From Apteryx mantelli (taxonomy: Eukaryota; Chordata; Aves; Apterygiformes; Apterygidae): a stretch of DNA of 64,000 bases. Shown piece after piece: positions 1 through 11,230 of the stretch. The notes under the pieces were generated by a model. That model did not search any database. It was given only the letters and a program-made list of their open reading frames with translations, and was not told the DNA's origin. The stretch covers positions 116,089,169 to 116,153,168 of the forward strand of contig NC_089980.1 of NCBI RefSeq assembly GCF_036417845.1. The letters run 5' to 3'. The position numbers and the translations under genes were made by a program. The stretch's first letter is position 1. Every line of letters starts with the position of its first letter.

Positions 1-2277
1 GAAAAAAATAACTTTCCAAATATGCATATATATAGATAAATAGAGATATGTATGGAAGACAGATATTTGAAGAGTTAGTTGATATATGTTTATATATAAA
101 CCATTAAGAATATGTATATATTAACCAACCAGCTATAAATTCTCTGTTTTGAAATACAAGAAACACCCAATAACAGTAATGAAAAGCACTGTCAAAATGT
201 TCTTCAGTTTCCTGCATGTTGATTTTCTGTCTTTTGGGAAGCACTGTACAGTTCATGCTCAAGTTTTGGAATAAAATAAAGTGGTAATAGATATATTTAA
301 GCTTAGAAATTTTAATTTAATAAACTGTATAAAACTATGGTAAATAAATCATAACTCTGGGCCTATGATCCCCCAATATTTTTTTAAGTGGAGAAGTAAA
401 ACCTGCCAGAGAGCAGCTGGGCATCTTTAGTTGGCAAAAAAAATGCACTGCTGGATAGAAGGAAAGAGAAACAAAGCAAGCATCTCTGAAGATGGCGGCT
501 TGATTGAACGTGACTGAGCCCATGTGACTATGTACAGATCTGGGCCTTGTACACGGTTCCCAGGTAATTGCCAGTGGGTGACTATGGGTGGGTGTGAGAA
601 TCTGAGTCGGTGCCAATAAATGACACTATGGTGTGTCTGCATAAGCACTGGTGGGTCTGAACACTCATGAAACTCGTTATGGACAGTGTCTACATGACTG
701 TGATGACTGGTACAGGAAAGAGAGGAAAAAGCATCGAGGGGATATAAGCCATTAGCACCCTTCAGCAGTAGCTATAGATGTTCAAAAAGCCACCCAGCAG
801 CATCTATACTGATTCTCATTTCTGCAAAATGCCATTTACTCATGTCACAAAAGGAGCCTGTGTAGGAAGCACTGGGCACCCGCACTCGCCAAGCATGAAC
901 GTGAACCAAGGGAGAGGAGCGTAAGTACAGCCGCTCACTGGCAGGACCTCGCCTATATTTCATCTCCTAACTGCCGCTCACCCCCTGACAGAGGAGAGTG
1001 TTTTCATTCACCCTGTTGCAAGGGAGAGGATTGCAGGAGAGGAGGCCTGCTTATATCTTTTGTCCTCCCAACCTGACCTCCAAAAATAATGTAGATGGGA
1101 TGGATCAGCCATGCTGAGACATCTCACAGGTGCAGCAAACAGTCAGCAAGTTACTCACGGGCTGGGGGGTAGTCTTAGTATCTCTTAGTAATGATTAATC
1201 TTAGTATGAGTGTGAGATGAGGATCACTTAAGCAACATTAGAGCAGTTATTGCAGCCAGCTTCTGAATGTGCCTTTCATCCCCAGACAAGCCACGGAAAG
1301 GTGAAGAGTTAGGCTGGACTTCCTTTGAGGCTGTCAGAGCCAAGTAGTCTTTCCCAAAAGCACAAGGAATGATGCACTCATTTTCTGCTCTAATGCCACA
1401 AGGCCATGCTCAGGGCTCTTTCCACTGCTAACAGGTGGAGAGGGGGTAGAAGGTGAAATGTTTGGCTGGCCAAGTTTCAGCCACAAATATTCCAGCTGTT
1501 TGAGCACAGCTAATGCTCATGTTCTGGAAAAATTAAGTTTTTGTCTGTGTGTGTCTCTGCACTAAATATTAATTTTCTTTTTGAACACCACAGTTGCTTC
1601 ATTTTTCTTTAGGTTTTTTATGTTAAAAAAAATCTTGCACCGTGTCACATTTAACATGCAATATTTCAATTGTTTAGGGCAGTTTAGGATTATTTTAGGG
1701 AAGCTGTTCTACCCAGGCATTTACTGTACCACAAGATTAACATTGTTTTGCAAAACACAATGAATTAAATTAGAACTTTTTTTTTTTTTAGTAAATACTT
1801 AGTTTTTGGAGACCAAAGAATGGAGATCAAAAAGTAAACAGAACATACTACCATATAATAAAAAAAAATTCTGAGGATCGAGTATACTTGTCATGACCAG
1901 CTAAAATTTTTCTTACTTTAACGAATTTCATCTTGGGAAGAACATAAAATATACAGATAATATTCCACTTTGACTGACAAAGAGATATAATTCTAATAAA
2001 AAAGGAACTAATTCTTTTAGCTACTTACCTCTATTTTGCTATCCACTTGCAGATTGCTAAAGTTAAATAATAGAAATATCTAATTTTTTATTTCAATGAT
2101 CTAATATCAACTATTTAGTGAACTTTCTCTGGCCCAAATATGAGTACCAACAGAGCAGAAGTTAAGTGGGTTGAATTTAACAACTTTCTTGCAGCCATTG
2201 TATGACTTCAACTATATTTGATAAAAAATATTTTGTATAGAGTATAAAAATGTGTTATATCCATCAGAATAATCTAC
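1..2277 (-). other. MYOM2 intron (part), no further exon found
   Basis: This is AT-rich sequence downstream of the fifth coding exon. I looked for the next Ig-1 exon (ADFxDTATYS in the family) on the minus strand and did not find it. No recognisable repeat or RNA gene was seen. Confidence 0.6.
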
Positions 2278-2370
2278 CTGTTTATATGCAACACGTGTAC
2301 TCCATATTTGCTCTCAATTCTGTACTTTCCTGGATCACTTGCAGGGGTAATCAGTTCCTCATTTTTATAC
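2278..2370 (-). CDS. MYOM2: MYOM2 fifth coding exon (Ig domain 1, continued)
   Basis: The acceptor is GATTGTCAG before 2370 and the donor AACAG|GTAGAT after 2278. The 93 nt complete Trp176 and encode YKNEELITPASDPGKYRIES, then KYGVHVLHIN, ending with two bases of an Arg/Ser codon (phase 2). This is the C'-to-E region of Ig 1; the family has PGKYRIESNYGVHTLEINR here. The F and G strands should be on the next exon, to the left of the window. Confidence 0.93.
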
Positions 2371-5300
2371 CTGACAATCAAGAAAAATTAACTCATTAAG
2401 AGCAGCTACTATTCACTGCAATAATTAAGTAGATTTTTTACATCCAGATATCACTTACTGTCATCTGACCGCTCTCTCTGAAAATACTCTCTACCTGAGC
2501 ACAGTATTTTCCAGTATGCACAGAGAGACATGTGTGGGGCCATGAAGGCAAAGGAGGACCATCACTGCTGGAGGAACATGGAAGGAGAAGAACCTGCCCA
2601 CCCAAACCAGGGAGCAGGCAGTGAAACAGAGAGAGGGTGGTGAGTGACTTGAACTTTCCAGTCCACTAGTCCTGACACAAGGTGGGAAGCAAACTGCATC
2701 TTAGATTACAGTAACGCACTTCAGCTCAAAAAAGGGAAGCAGCAACAAAGTTATGTCTCAGGTTAGGTCTTCATAGTTCATCCTGGGGCTTTCACATCCA
2801 CTGGACTGCACTCATGTGGAAAGGAGGGCAGCTTCAGGGACCTTACACTCAAACAGTGTGTACCTTAACAGGGGCTGACACAACACAAACATGGGTACTG
2901 TCCATGACAGCAATGGTGCTGTGCAAGTTTACCCAGGCTGAGCAACAAGCCTGTAAGCGCAGTATATTTGCCCTTTGCTAGTTCATCATCAAGGAAACTG
3001 ATGGACAAAAAAACCTAGAGTTGCAATTCCCAGTCTGCTTTCTGAAATATTCGAGTTTGCCTCTCACACTACACAGAACCATTGAGCAATGTGTCCTCCC
3101 ACTCCTTCCACTGCAGTATCAACTGCTATGATCCAGCCCATCTATGAGGATTATAAACAGGTTTTAACATAGCCATTATTTATGTGATACTTATCAGTTA
3201 TGTCATAACTTTCAAACGAAAAAAACTTAACAACATTTTTCAAGGCCTGTGAAAGGCCAGTCTCTTACCATTGTACAACAGGGGTGGGAAATCCTTGTAC
3301 AGTGAAGCAAAGACTCACAGACATCTTTTCCCAGACAGTGTGAGACCTCAGGCGCACTAGAATTTCAGGAGCTTGACTTATGCTTTCCTCAACAGCATGT
3401 CTTTCCAAGGCCATATTTTCTTCTACCTATTGAATACAGAACAGAAATGAAGGCAGACAAAGAAAAAAAAGTCTAGCACCAGACTCAAATGGGCTCTGAG
3501 ATTTAGCCTTAAATCCACAAGATTAAAAGATGTGAAGTTACTACTCATATTTGAAACACAGACTTAAATTGCAGTTTATCTTATAATTCTGCTTGAATAG
3601 GAACAAAAATTGTTCAGCACTGTACCATCCTTTGTATAGCAAGTCTGTCCAGATGTTCTCTAGCACGGTGCCTGGCTGTGTGAATCTCTTTTTCCAAAGC
3701 AGACAACTCACTGGCAAACCGGATCCTTTTCTCTTCACTTACATGTGACTTTTGCTCATGAGTTCTATAAGACAAGAAAAAGAATCAGGTGAGAGTAACT
3801 TAAAATGAAGCTTAAGATTATATCACTCATACACAGTAGGCAACTGAGGGCTCTGAAACTCTATCAGCAGCATGTAAAATCTGGTTTAGGAATTATTCTT
3901 AGTGTCTCTGCCTATCCTAATGAGAACCTGAAATTAATATGAATTTTGCTTCCCTTTCCTTCCCCTGAAATGTGTGGGGCCATAGTTTCAGGCTTAGAAA
4001 CTGGTATAGTTCCTATGACATGGTACCCTGCAGTCCTAGTCCTCTGGTCATCAAGATCAAGAACCTAGCTAGCATCCCTCTGGCCCCTGATTTTCCTTCC
4101 CAGTGAAAGCACAGGACAGGGGAGTGAAGGCATGTTCTGTACGTACGTCACACACTGAAATGAGCTGGGCCTCGCTCACCTTGCTTATGTCATACCCTTG
4201 GATCTAGCACCTGGGAAGCACTGTATTTAGCTCCATGGGCTCTATCAACTGACCTCACCTGAAAGATACAGACCATGCAGTTCACCAATGTTTGATGAAC
4301 TGCTGCATGTGAGAAAGCTGTTCTTGGATAAGACTGAGTGAAAAGTATTGCAGAAACTGCCAGGAAAAAGCAAGCTTTTGAGAAACCTGTGGCTTTTAAA
4401 AGGGTGAGTGAGCAACTTTGGGTAACAGTGAGAAAACACTGATTGCATAGATTTTTCAAAATTCCTAAAAAAAATCTCATCAACGTAATTTGGAGGAGAT
4501 AGCCCAAGGTCTTCCATTTGTGCTGATTCAGTAAGCAGCCTATACAACTCATTGTTTTGCCAACAGGATGAAGAAAGGAGCTGAATATCTGAAATTTCTC
4601 GCATGACCGTCATTATAGAATACAATAAGATTCTTAAGGCATAACCCAATATGCACTGAAGCAAACAAGAAGACTTATATGAACCTCACTGAACTGTAGT
4701 TCAGGCTATTATTTGTCTGTTTGGTTGGGTTTTTTTAATTTCTTTGCATCATTTCATCATACTCTAAATACCAGCCTTGTTCTGCCATGTCTTATTTTAT
4801 ATTGATAGAGGTTAAAACAGTTTCAAAAACAACCGAGTAGGCAAACAAGTTTGATTTTCCTGGAACGTCCAGCTTCTAGGATATATCTTTCAAAACAAAG
4901 TACCAGAAACATATGAATGTGTATGATTCTCTCTACACATTCTCTAGAAAGGAGAAAACAAAATTCTTTCTTGTAGCATATATTGTCTATGTCTTTGGTG
5001 AAGTCACTGCAGAGTATGGTAGAGAAGACACATGCAGATTCACTAACAGGAACATTGCTGTCAGCACATTTAGTATAGGACTTCATATCAAGGCTGTAAT
5101 TGAGATGTGACAGTAAGCCCTCTTGATACTAAAGAAAGAACTCAAAATGTTTAAATTGATCTCACCCAGAAATGCAGGAATAGTGTAGTAAGTTTGTTTG
5201 AAAAGTTAATTTTGGATTCTATGTAGTTTCTAATTTCTTTTGGTTTTAATGCTGTTTTCAAAGGTCAAACTGGGCAGTGGGGAACAACTCTGGGTTGAAA

Positions 5301-6760
5301 CATGAGATTGAAAAGGACACTCAATCATTTAGTATTCCAGCCAAAATAGATTAGTGAAGAACAGTGATGGAGAAGCCTCCAGTCTTGTTGACTCTGAAAA
5401 GAACCCTGGCAAAAGATAGATACTAAATGGGATCGGAGCCACCACACAGGTCAGATAGGACCAACAGAGCTTTACCTTTTCCTGGATTCTTGCATTGCTT
5501 CATGAGCCAAGGTGCGTGCCCTCCTGGCACACAGTCTACATGTTGTTTTTCCCAGGCTGCCAGATGATTCATAATAGGCAGCCTGTCTGGAAGCAGCCCT
5601 TCGAATATAAAAGATATTGTTATAACCCAGCAGTTATGGTAAAACATGAACTCACAGAAGTCAAAGAAATTACTTTAAATGAGCTGAATGCCAGGACTGA
5701 GCATTGTTCAGTGAGAAACCTACTCTGTATTCCTCATTAACTGCACTGCTACTAGGGTGCGCCAATTCCCACTTGTCCCTCAGAGGCTAAATACCCATTA
5801 TCAGTCACTAGGGATCATTAGTCATTTTACTTCATTCAGTTCTATCAAATTTATATTCATCCAGTCTCCAGTCCTTTAGTGCTATGGTATGGGCATTTCA
5901 GTGAAGCACGAAGGTACCAGCCCATCTATTATACAAAACACAGAGAATCCTTATAGCAACATCTAAATATTCCTACATTTCTAAGCTTCACATAAACTTC
6001 CTCATAAACTCTCCTTTTTCACACAGAAAGCTGGACAAGCACATGAGGCCCTGAAGTCCAACAAAGAAAAGGTCTGGGACCAAAGGACGAGTTAATTCCC
6101 GTTTACACCACTAGGGTGCAATCAGGTAATTATTTACCTTAAATACAGAAAGAGGAAGACAGTGACTCTTAAGCAACACAGAGTCAAAGCTCCAGTCTGA
6201 GATACAAAGAACCTGGATCTTGTGGATAAAACCCTGAGATTTCAAATTAGAGGAATTAAAACTTTTTTAATGAAAATTTTAAAAAAATGAAATTAAATAA
6301 CAGAAACCGTAATTTGGAATAACCAAGTTCAGGACAAGAAATATTCTCATGTCATACAGGGATGATGGGTAAAAATATTGCTTCTCTGATTTAAGATAAA
6401 TTCCAATTATTTTTCTTAAATCAGAATGAGCTTTAATCATAGCCTAAAGGAAGGAATTTCCAACTTGGAGGTAGTAAACAGAAGGGATCTAGCAGATCTG
6501 TGTAGGTGAGTTGCTGTGAAGCTAGAAAGTCTAATTATGTTAGTGAAAGACTTTTCAGGCAGGGGGGGAATCTGTAAATATCTTGCTTCTAAAAACAGAT
6601 TACCCAAAATAGAAATCTCTCTGTGGTACATTTGTGAAATACATGGTACTTACTTTCTTGCTGCATATTCCTCAAGTACATATCTTGTCTGAATGTTGCG
6701 ATAGGACTGATCGAAGTGCTTGTGTCTCCTCTGGTAAAATGGCACCACTACTGATGACAT
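2278..6760 (-). CDS. MYOM2: MYOM2 (M-protein / myomesin-2), 5' part: five spliced exons, gene runs off the left edge
   Basis: Myomesin-2 is a structural protein of the sarcomeric M-band in striated muscle; the family cross-links myosin filaments and titin through a unique N-terminal head followed by Ig and fibronectin type III domains. The coding parts are 6654-6760, 5476-5598, 3626-3764, 3269-3426 and 2278-2370, 620 nt in all, giving residues 1-206 plus two bases. Introns fall in phases 2, 2, 0 and 2, and every junction joins in frame. Seen in the peptide: the start MSSVVVPFYQRRHKHFDQSY, a Cys-x-x-Cys head (CRLCARR), a charged helical stretch (about 78-140) and the start of Ig domain 1 with APEILVRLRSHTVWE, strand-B Cys163 and strand-C Trp176. 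From memory this closely follows vertebrate MYOM2 and fits MYOM1 less well. The next exon was not found in 1-2277 and is presumably outside the window. No frameshift or stop is visible. Orientation and position beside KBTBD11 match human 8p23.3. Confidence 0.93.
2371..3268 (-). other. MYOM2 intron between coding exons 4 and 5
   Basis: 898 bp phase-2 intron within Ig domain 1, with GT-AG ends on the minus strand. No repeat or other feature was recognised. Confidence 0.8.
3269..3426 (-). CDS. MYOM2: MYOM2 fourth coding exon (start of Ig domain 1)
   Basis: The acceptor is ATTCAATAG before 3426 and the donor CAATG|GTAAGAG after 3269. The 158 nt encode residues 124-175 plus two bases of Trp176. 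APEILVRLRSHTVWEKMSV, then SLCFTVQGFPTPVVQW is the A-to-C strand region of the first myomesin Ig domain, with Cys163 and Trp176 in the canonical core positions. Confidence 0.94.
3626..3764 (-). CDS. MYOM2: MYOM2 third coding exon (charged, probably helical segment)
   Basis: The acceptor is TTTTTCTTGTCTTATAG before 3764 and the donor ATG|GTACAG after 3626. The 139 nt encode THEQKSHVSEEKRIRFASEL, then SALEKEIHTARHRAREHLDR and LAIQRM (residues 78-123). The high Glu/Lys/Arg content and heptad-like leucines suggest an alpha helix. It matches the M-protein segment KRQRFLSELAHLEEDVHLAR in layout. The exon ends in phase 0. Confidence 0.92.
3765..5475 (-). other. MYOM2 intron between coding exons 2 and 3
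   Basis: 1.7 kb phase-2 intron. It contains two overlapping minus-strand ORFs of 120 and 139 codons (4190-4664) that show no family resemblance and are expected by chance. Nothing else was recognised. Confidence 0.75.
5476..5598 (-). CDS. MYOM2: MYOM2 second coding exon (Ser/Ala-rich head with Cys-x-x-Cys)
   Basis: The donor is AAAAG|GTAAAG after 5476. The acceptor is CGAAG at 5599-5600 (exon 123 nt) or CTTCCAG at 5587-5588 (exon 111 nt); both keep the reading frame. The peptide reads AASRQAAYYESSGSLGKTTC, then RLCARRARTLAHEAMQESRK. It corresponds to the mammalian head segment with a Ser-rich run followed by a C-x-x-C motif, but its Ser-rich part is shorter. I prefer the longer form because KAASRQAA aligns with the mammalian KRASTQAS. 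The exon is too short, and lacks a suitable Met, to appear in a simple ORF scan. Confidence 0.83.
5599..6653 (-). other. MYOM2 intron between coding exons 1 and 2, with CTCF-like matches
   Basis: 1.05 kb phase-2 intron. It holds two same-orientation sequences resembling the CTCF core, CTACTAGGGTGCG near 5749 and CCACTAGGGTGCA at 6108-6120. No coding or repeat content was recognised. Confidence 0.7.
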
Positions 6761-6787
6761 AGTTCAGTCTGTTACAAACAGCAGTTC
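6654..6787 (-). CDS. MYOM2: MYOM2 first coding exon (5' UTR end plus start codon)
   Basis: The exon has an acceptor TTCCTTATAG before 6787 and a donor GTAAGT after 6654. The ATG is at 6760-6758, after 27 nt of 5' UTR. Coding part 6654-6760 is 107 nt (35 codons plus two bases). The peptide begins MSSVVVPFYQRRHKHFDQSY and continues to EEYAARK, the conserved extreme N-terminus of M-protein. Because an acceptor precedes the UTR segment, at least one non-coding exon must lie at higher coordinates. Confidence 0.92.
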
Positions 6788-6959
6788 CTATAAGGAATAA
6801 AATCACATTTACCAATATATTTCCGACATTTAAGTCTGATATTTTTACATACATACACATATATGTGTACATACACAAATGTATAAAATTCCATCAATTT
6901 ATGACAAATAATGCTATCAATGGTACGCATAGGCACCTCAGGCTGTATCGTATTAGCCA

Positions 6960-7385
6960 AACAGTGAATCATGGAATCATAGATGAAAGAGCTAGAAGAG
7001 ACTTTGAGGGGATCACTTCCCTCCTTCTTTGCAGATGCTGTTTAACACCTCCTCTAGAAATTTCCATGGATGGAAATTCCACAGCTTTGGGGGCATTTGG
7101 GAGCATTTCAGCGCTTTGCTCCTCCAACCTTTTATTAGGTCCCTTGTAACTTAAGGTCACTGTTTCTTGACTAGTTCATCACAAAAACACAAAATAGACT
7201 GCATTCACCCACTCTTGAAGCAGCCAGTTGAAGATCTGAAGATTTTGTTCAAAGCTCCTGTCAGAGCTCTCTCATTTAAACTAAACAAAACCAGTTCTTT
7301 CAAGCTTTCCTCATGAGTTATCTTTTCTAGACCATGGATTCTTGTTGTTCTCCTGGGGACCTTCTCCAAAGCACAGCATTTGGCT
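6960..7385 (-). mobile_element. CR1 LINE fragment, antisense, 3' end retained
   Basis: Read on the minus strand, this begins with a segment like the CR1 3' UTR (CTGGAGAAGGTCCC..., then a muddled AGAAAAGATAACTCATGAGG) and ends with ATCTATGATTCCATGATT. The latter matches the ATTCTATG-type terminal repeat of CR1 elements. On the plus strand the words TTCTTGTTGTTCTCCTGGGG and AGCTAGAAGAGACTTTGAGG correspond to the usual antisense CR1 phrases. It is strongly diverged and 5'-truncated, about 0.4 kb, and lies in the probable first intron of MYOM2. Confidence 0.8.
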
Positions 7386-9789
7386 AGAAGGTGCTCAGAA
7401 GCCTTCTGGGAGCTCCCAAAAGGTATGTGAGTGATTCCATGGATGGTGTGTTTTCCACGGAGCCAGAGTTAAGCAAATTCCCAAGCATGGCGTTAAAATA
7501 AGCCAGAGACGCTACCCACTTATGCTCATTAGAAATACACAGACAGCTTTTTGCAGAAGTGGGGATGTGACCAGCCATGTCCTGGCCTGGTGTCCACTTG
7601 TGTACTTACAGTCTGCTTTTCTAAGTCCCATTTGCAGTTTCAGTCAGATATGGGATTCTTTATTTCTGGGACACTTGGCCCAAATGGTTGTGAGGGATTG
7701 CAGTGGTCAATCAGCAAGCGGCACGCTCCCCAAGAGATGGCTGCATTTCAGTGACAAAGGAAGCAATTTCCCCATATAAAGTCTATAAAACAGCTTGCAC
7801 CAAATCCCGCAAATAAAATCCCCCAATAAAACCTAGTTTCCTCCTGAAATGTAAGGGGACTGCGCTGGCTATTCCCAGGTGGGATGCAGTCTGGCAGCTC
7901 CACTCCAGAAGCTGGTGTAAAGGCAGAGGCATGGCTTTGGACAGTGCACACAGAGCCAGGCCAGCTCATCCGGGGGCCACCTGAAGAGGGAAAGGGGATG
8001 ACTGCCATCCTCACTGGGCACTGCACACACTGCAGAACCTGCCTATGAGTAAAATCCTTAGAACGATACCAAACGTTTGCATTTGAAAGTCCCATAAGTA
8101 GGCAGCTTCATGACACATATAAAATGCAAAACTCAAAGGGATTTGAACAGAAATCTTGTAAACTGATTTAGATACAATGTAAGCTCTTCTTACTTAATTT
8201 CAAAGGCAGTGGTACTGACAGATTTTAATCCATGTTCTATTTCATACCATATAGCTAGAGACATGCACTTTGGGAAAAAAGATGAGTAGTACACATGTTA
8301 AAATTAAATGACAAACAGTTTCAATTAAAAATTTTTAACCAAATCTCATTTTAAAAAATCAGTCACTACTTCATTGTCAACGTTCAAACTGCAAAGAACT
8401 TTTTTTGGTTTCATTAATCTCTTCTTATTGTAATAAAAGTATGTGCAATAAATTTAGTTCCATAAAATATCATTGAAAATAGGTTTTTAAATGTTTATTA
8501 CTTATTTTGAAAGCAATGTTTTCTGTTACATTATGGAGTTATAATTATTATCTCATGATATGAAAAATTATTTGCAAAATACCCATTTGAGAATGGGAAA
8601 CAATCAGCAATAAAAATGTTGAAGAATTACAGACATTTTCATGACTTTTGCATGAATTTTTCAACTGTGATTTTTTAATGTTTTTGCTAGCTGTATTACC
8701 AGATATACTGTATCTGCAGAAGAAATCATTTCATATGTTTCATTGTGGCAATTTACTATTCAAAAGTTAGAACTAAATTTCTCATACAGTATATCATGCT
8801 TCTAGGAAGAAAAACATAAAATGATTCAATGAAAGACTGCAGTTCTTAATCTGGTAGGTAACTCCATTTTATGTGTTTACTTGGGAAGTTTGCCTAAGTA
8901 TTATAAGATTAGACCAAATTAATTAAAAAAAATGTTTTATAGACTATAAAATTGAACCTTAATACATGGCAAAGTAGCTGCAAATACCAGTATTTCCAGC
9001 ATAAAGCATTAATGATAAGAGGAAATAATCATTACCAATTAAGTGCTGTAATACGTTCTAGCTGTGCGATGGTTAGTTTCAAGCATTCAAAAATTAAGTC
9101 AGATCCCTCCCAAATCATGCCATTCTCATGTCAGTTAGTTTTACTTTTCCAAGAAAAAGATTCTACAATTAAATAGAGCTAATGTCTTCTCCTGCAGAGA
9201 CCGTCTTAGTAAAAAAAAGTCATGACCCTCAAAGAGATGAGTTTTTGTAATTTATCACCTGATAACTGCACCTTCTGCATATTCTCTTGTTACTTTTTTA
9301 TTCCTTTTGGGGGACATACGAGGGCTACAACCACAAGCTCAGGAATGAGAGCTTTAGGCAAAACACCAGATACCAAAAGACAAATAAAACAGGTTGACAA
9401 CACTAGTTTGAGACATTCAAAGAAATGTATCGCCACATGTCTAGTGAAATAAGAAAGCTGACATGTCCCAAGCTAGCATGGCACAGCGCAGCACCTTGCA
9501 GAGGTGCTAGCTTTGTTAGATGCCCTCACACAACACTGAGCTGTCACAGACCTCATCATATGGGCTGCCACACTGTCATAGTTACATGAACACGGCTGCA
9601 TAGACCCATGAGCAGCCTCAGCCTCTCCTAGTTTTGGTATCCCTTCATAACGTTATGCTATGCACACAGACATCAAATACAGGTTTTCTTCCTGTTGTCT
9701 AATTATATGACTATTGTGCATATGACATTTCACTTTCCCCTTAGTTCATACCTTAACCAGACAGTTAATGGTATAATGTTCCCTCTTTT

Positions 9790-9799
9790 CTATTTATAA
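9790..9799. promoter_or_regulatory. MEF2-like site
   Basis: CTATTTATAA fits YTAWWWWTAR. It lies about 3 kb upstream of the MYOM2 start-codon exon. Such matches occur by chance in AT-rich DNA, so this is only suggestive. Confidence 0.2.
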
Positions 9800-11117
9800 T
9801 TAGCCCTTTCACTTAAATGAAAAGGGCAAACCCATAGGTTCCTTATAAGACTGACTCAGCTGTTAAGAGCTACCTATGTTTATGCATGGCCCTCTTAAAT
9901 AATTCTGTGAATTCATCCACATGCAATTTATATGTTGCTATGTATAACTCTAATTCAGATCTGATGTATAAGGGCTGTAGAATAACGCCCATATGTTTGA
10001 ACAGATCAAAGTCTGGATTATTTTCATTTTTGAGATGGGAGACAATATCTTTGCTATTTACAATTTAGCATTCTCCCTGAAATATAAAACTTACCTTTTA
10101 ATTAGTGTATCTTTTCTATTAATCAGTAGCCAGGATTTCTCAAAATTTGGGTTCAGATATTTTGCATGTTTGCCCAACTCCTATAGGACAGAAACACATA
10201 GCCAGCACTCCTATCTTGCCTCCACACAAGCAATTAACAGACCTTGTTAGCAGCCAGGCTCATTTAGCCTTCTGCTAACACAGAGGGGAGCTGCCTGGCA
10301 ACCGTTCCAAATGTAATAATCATCACTGGTTAATTACAACGATGTTTGCAGAGTATGTATTTAATACTTAATAGTGCTGCAAAGATGAGTATCTGAAGAG
10401 CAAAATCACAGACCCACTGTAAAAATTGCTTCAGCAAAGTCTACACAGAATTTAGGGTATCTGAGTTTAGAACGAAAGAAGTTTCTATTGCCTTCATAGG
10501 AAATTTGTTGACTGTTTTCCCAGTTTTCTACTGAAATATACGTATGTGATATGTTTGAAATATATATGAATATTTAGTCAACATACCAGTAACAGAGTTA
10601 GATAACATAAGCAGATGACAGCTTAGCCCCACTGAAGTTACTGACTTAGGTGAATCAAGATTTTATTACTGGCAGCTGGCTAGAGACCTAATTATACTGA
10701 CAAGTCTGTTGGTGGAACTGACCCAGCAGCAAGATCCATGCAATGCTTTGAAATGTGCATCAAAAAAAAAAAAAAAATCTATTTCACATCAGGAAATGGA
10801 AAAGTCAACAAAAAATCACACAAACATTGCAAGAGAAAGATAAATTAATTGTGATAATAATTGTAACAAAGTAAAAATAAGTTTTATTCACCAAATTCTA
10901 CTGGTATGTGATTCTAAAAGTTACAGATAACTTTCTGAAAAATAAGGCCAGTGTGTCACAAGCAACCCTTGAACTTCACCTATTCAGATCCCATTAGCTT
11001 CTCTGGACTTTACTGTAAAGATCCAGAGTTATAGAACAAGATGGTCCTACAATAATTAGTCTCACATCTCGTCCTCCCTCTTTTGGTGGGTCACAGAACC
11101 ATTCTGCTCTTACATTA

Positions 11118-11230
11118 TTTTTTTTCTTATTTATTTCTATGACTGTAAATGCCGTGGACATAACTGCGCTAGTCTACGTGCTGTACAAACCACTCAGAAG
11201 ACTATCAAACCCCCCCAAAAAACTAAGTCA
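11118..11230 (+). repeat. Ancient amniote interspersed repeat fragment (probable)
   Basis: TTATTTATTTCTATGACTG followed about 50 bp later by CTACGTGCTGTACAAACCAC resembles an old repeat, seen in reptiles and birds, that carries a TTATTTGTATT...GTGCTAGGCGCTGTACAAACA pattern. The family assignment is from memory and the copy is very diverged. Confidence 0.45.

Noticed and set aside
2024-2060. Possible 28-nt microexon with donor AGAG|GTAAGTAG in the MYOM2 intron
   Set aside because: The phases do not join the fifth exon to the expected Ig-1 continuation, and the family has no such insert.
4190-4664. Overlapping minus-strand ORFs of 120 and 139 codons
   Set aside because: They are in a MYOM2 intron, with no family resemblance. 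Several ORFs of this length are expected by chance in 64 kb.
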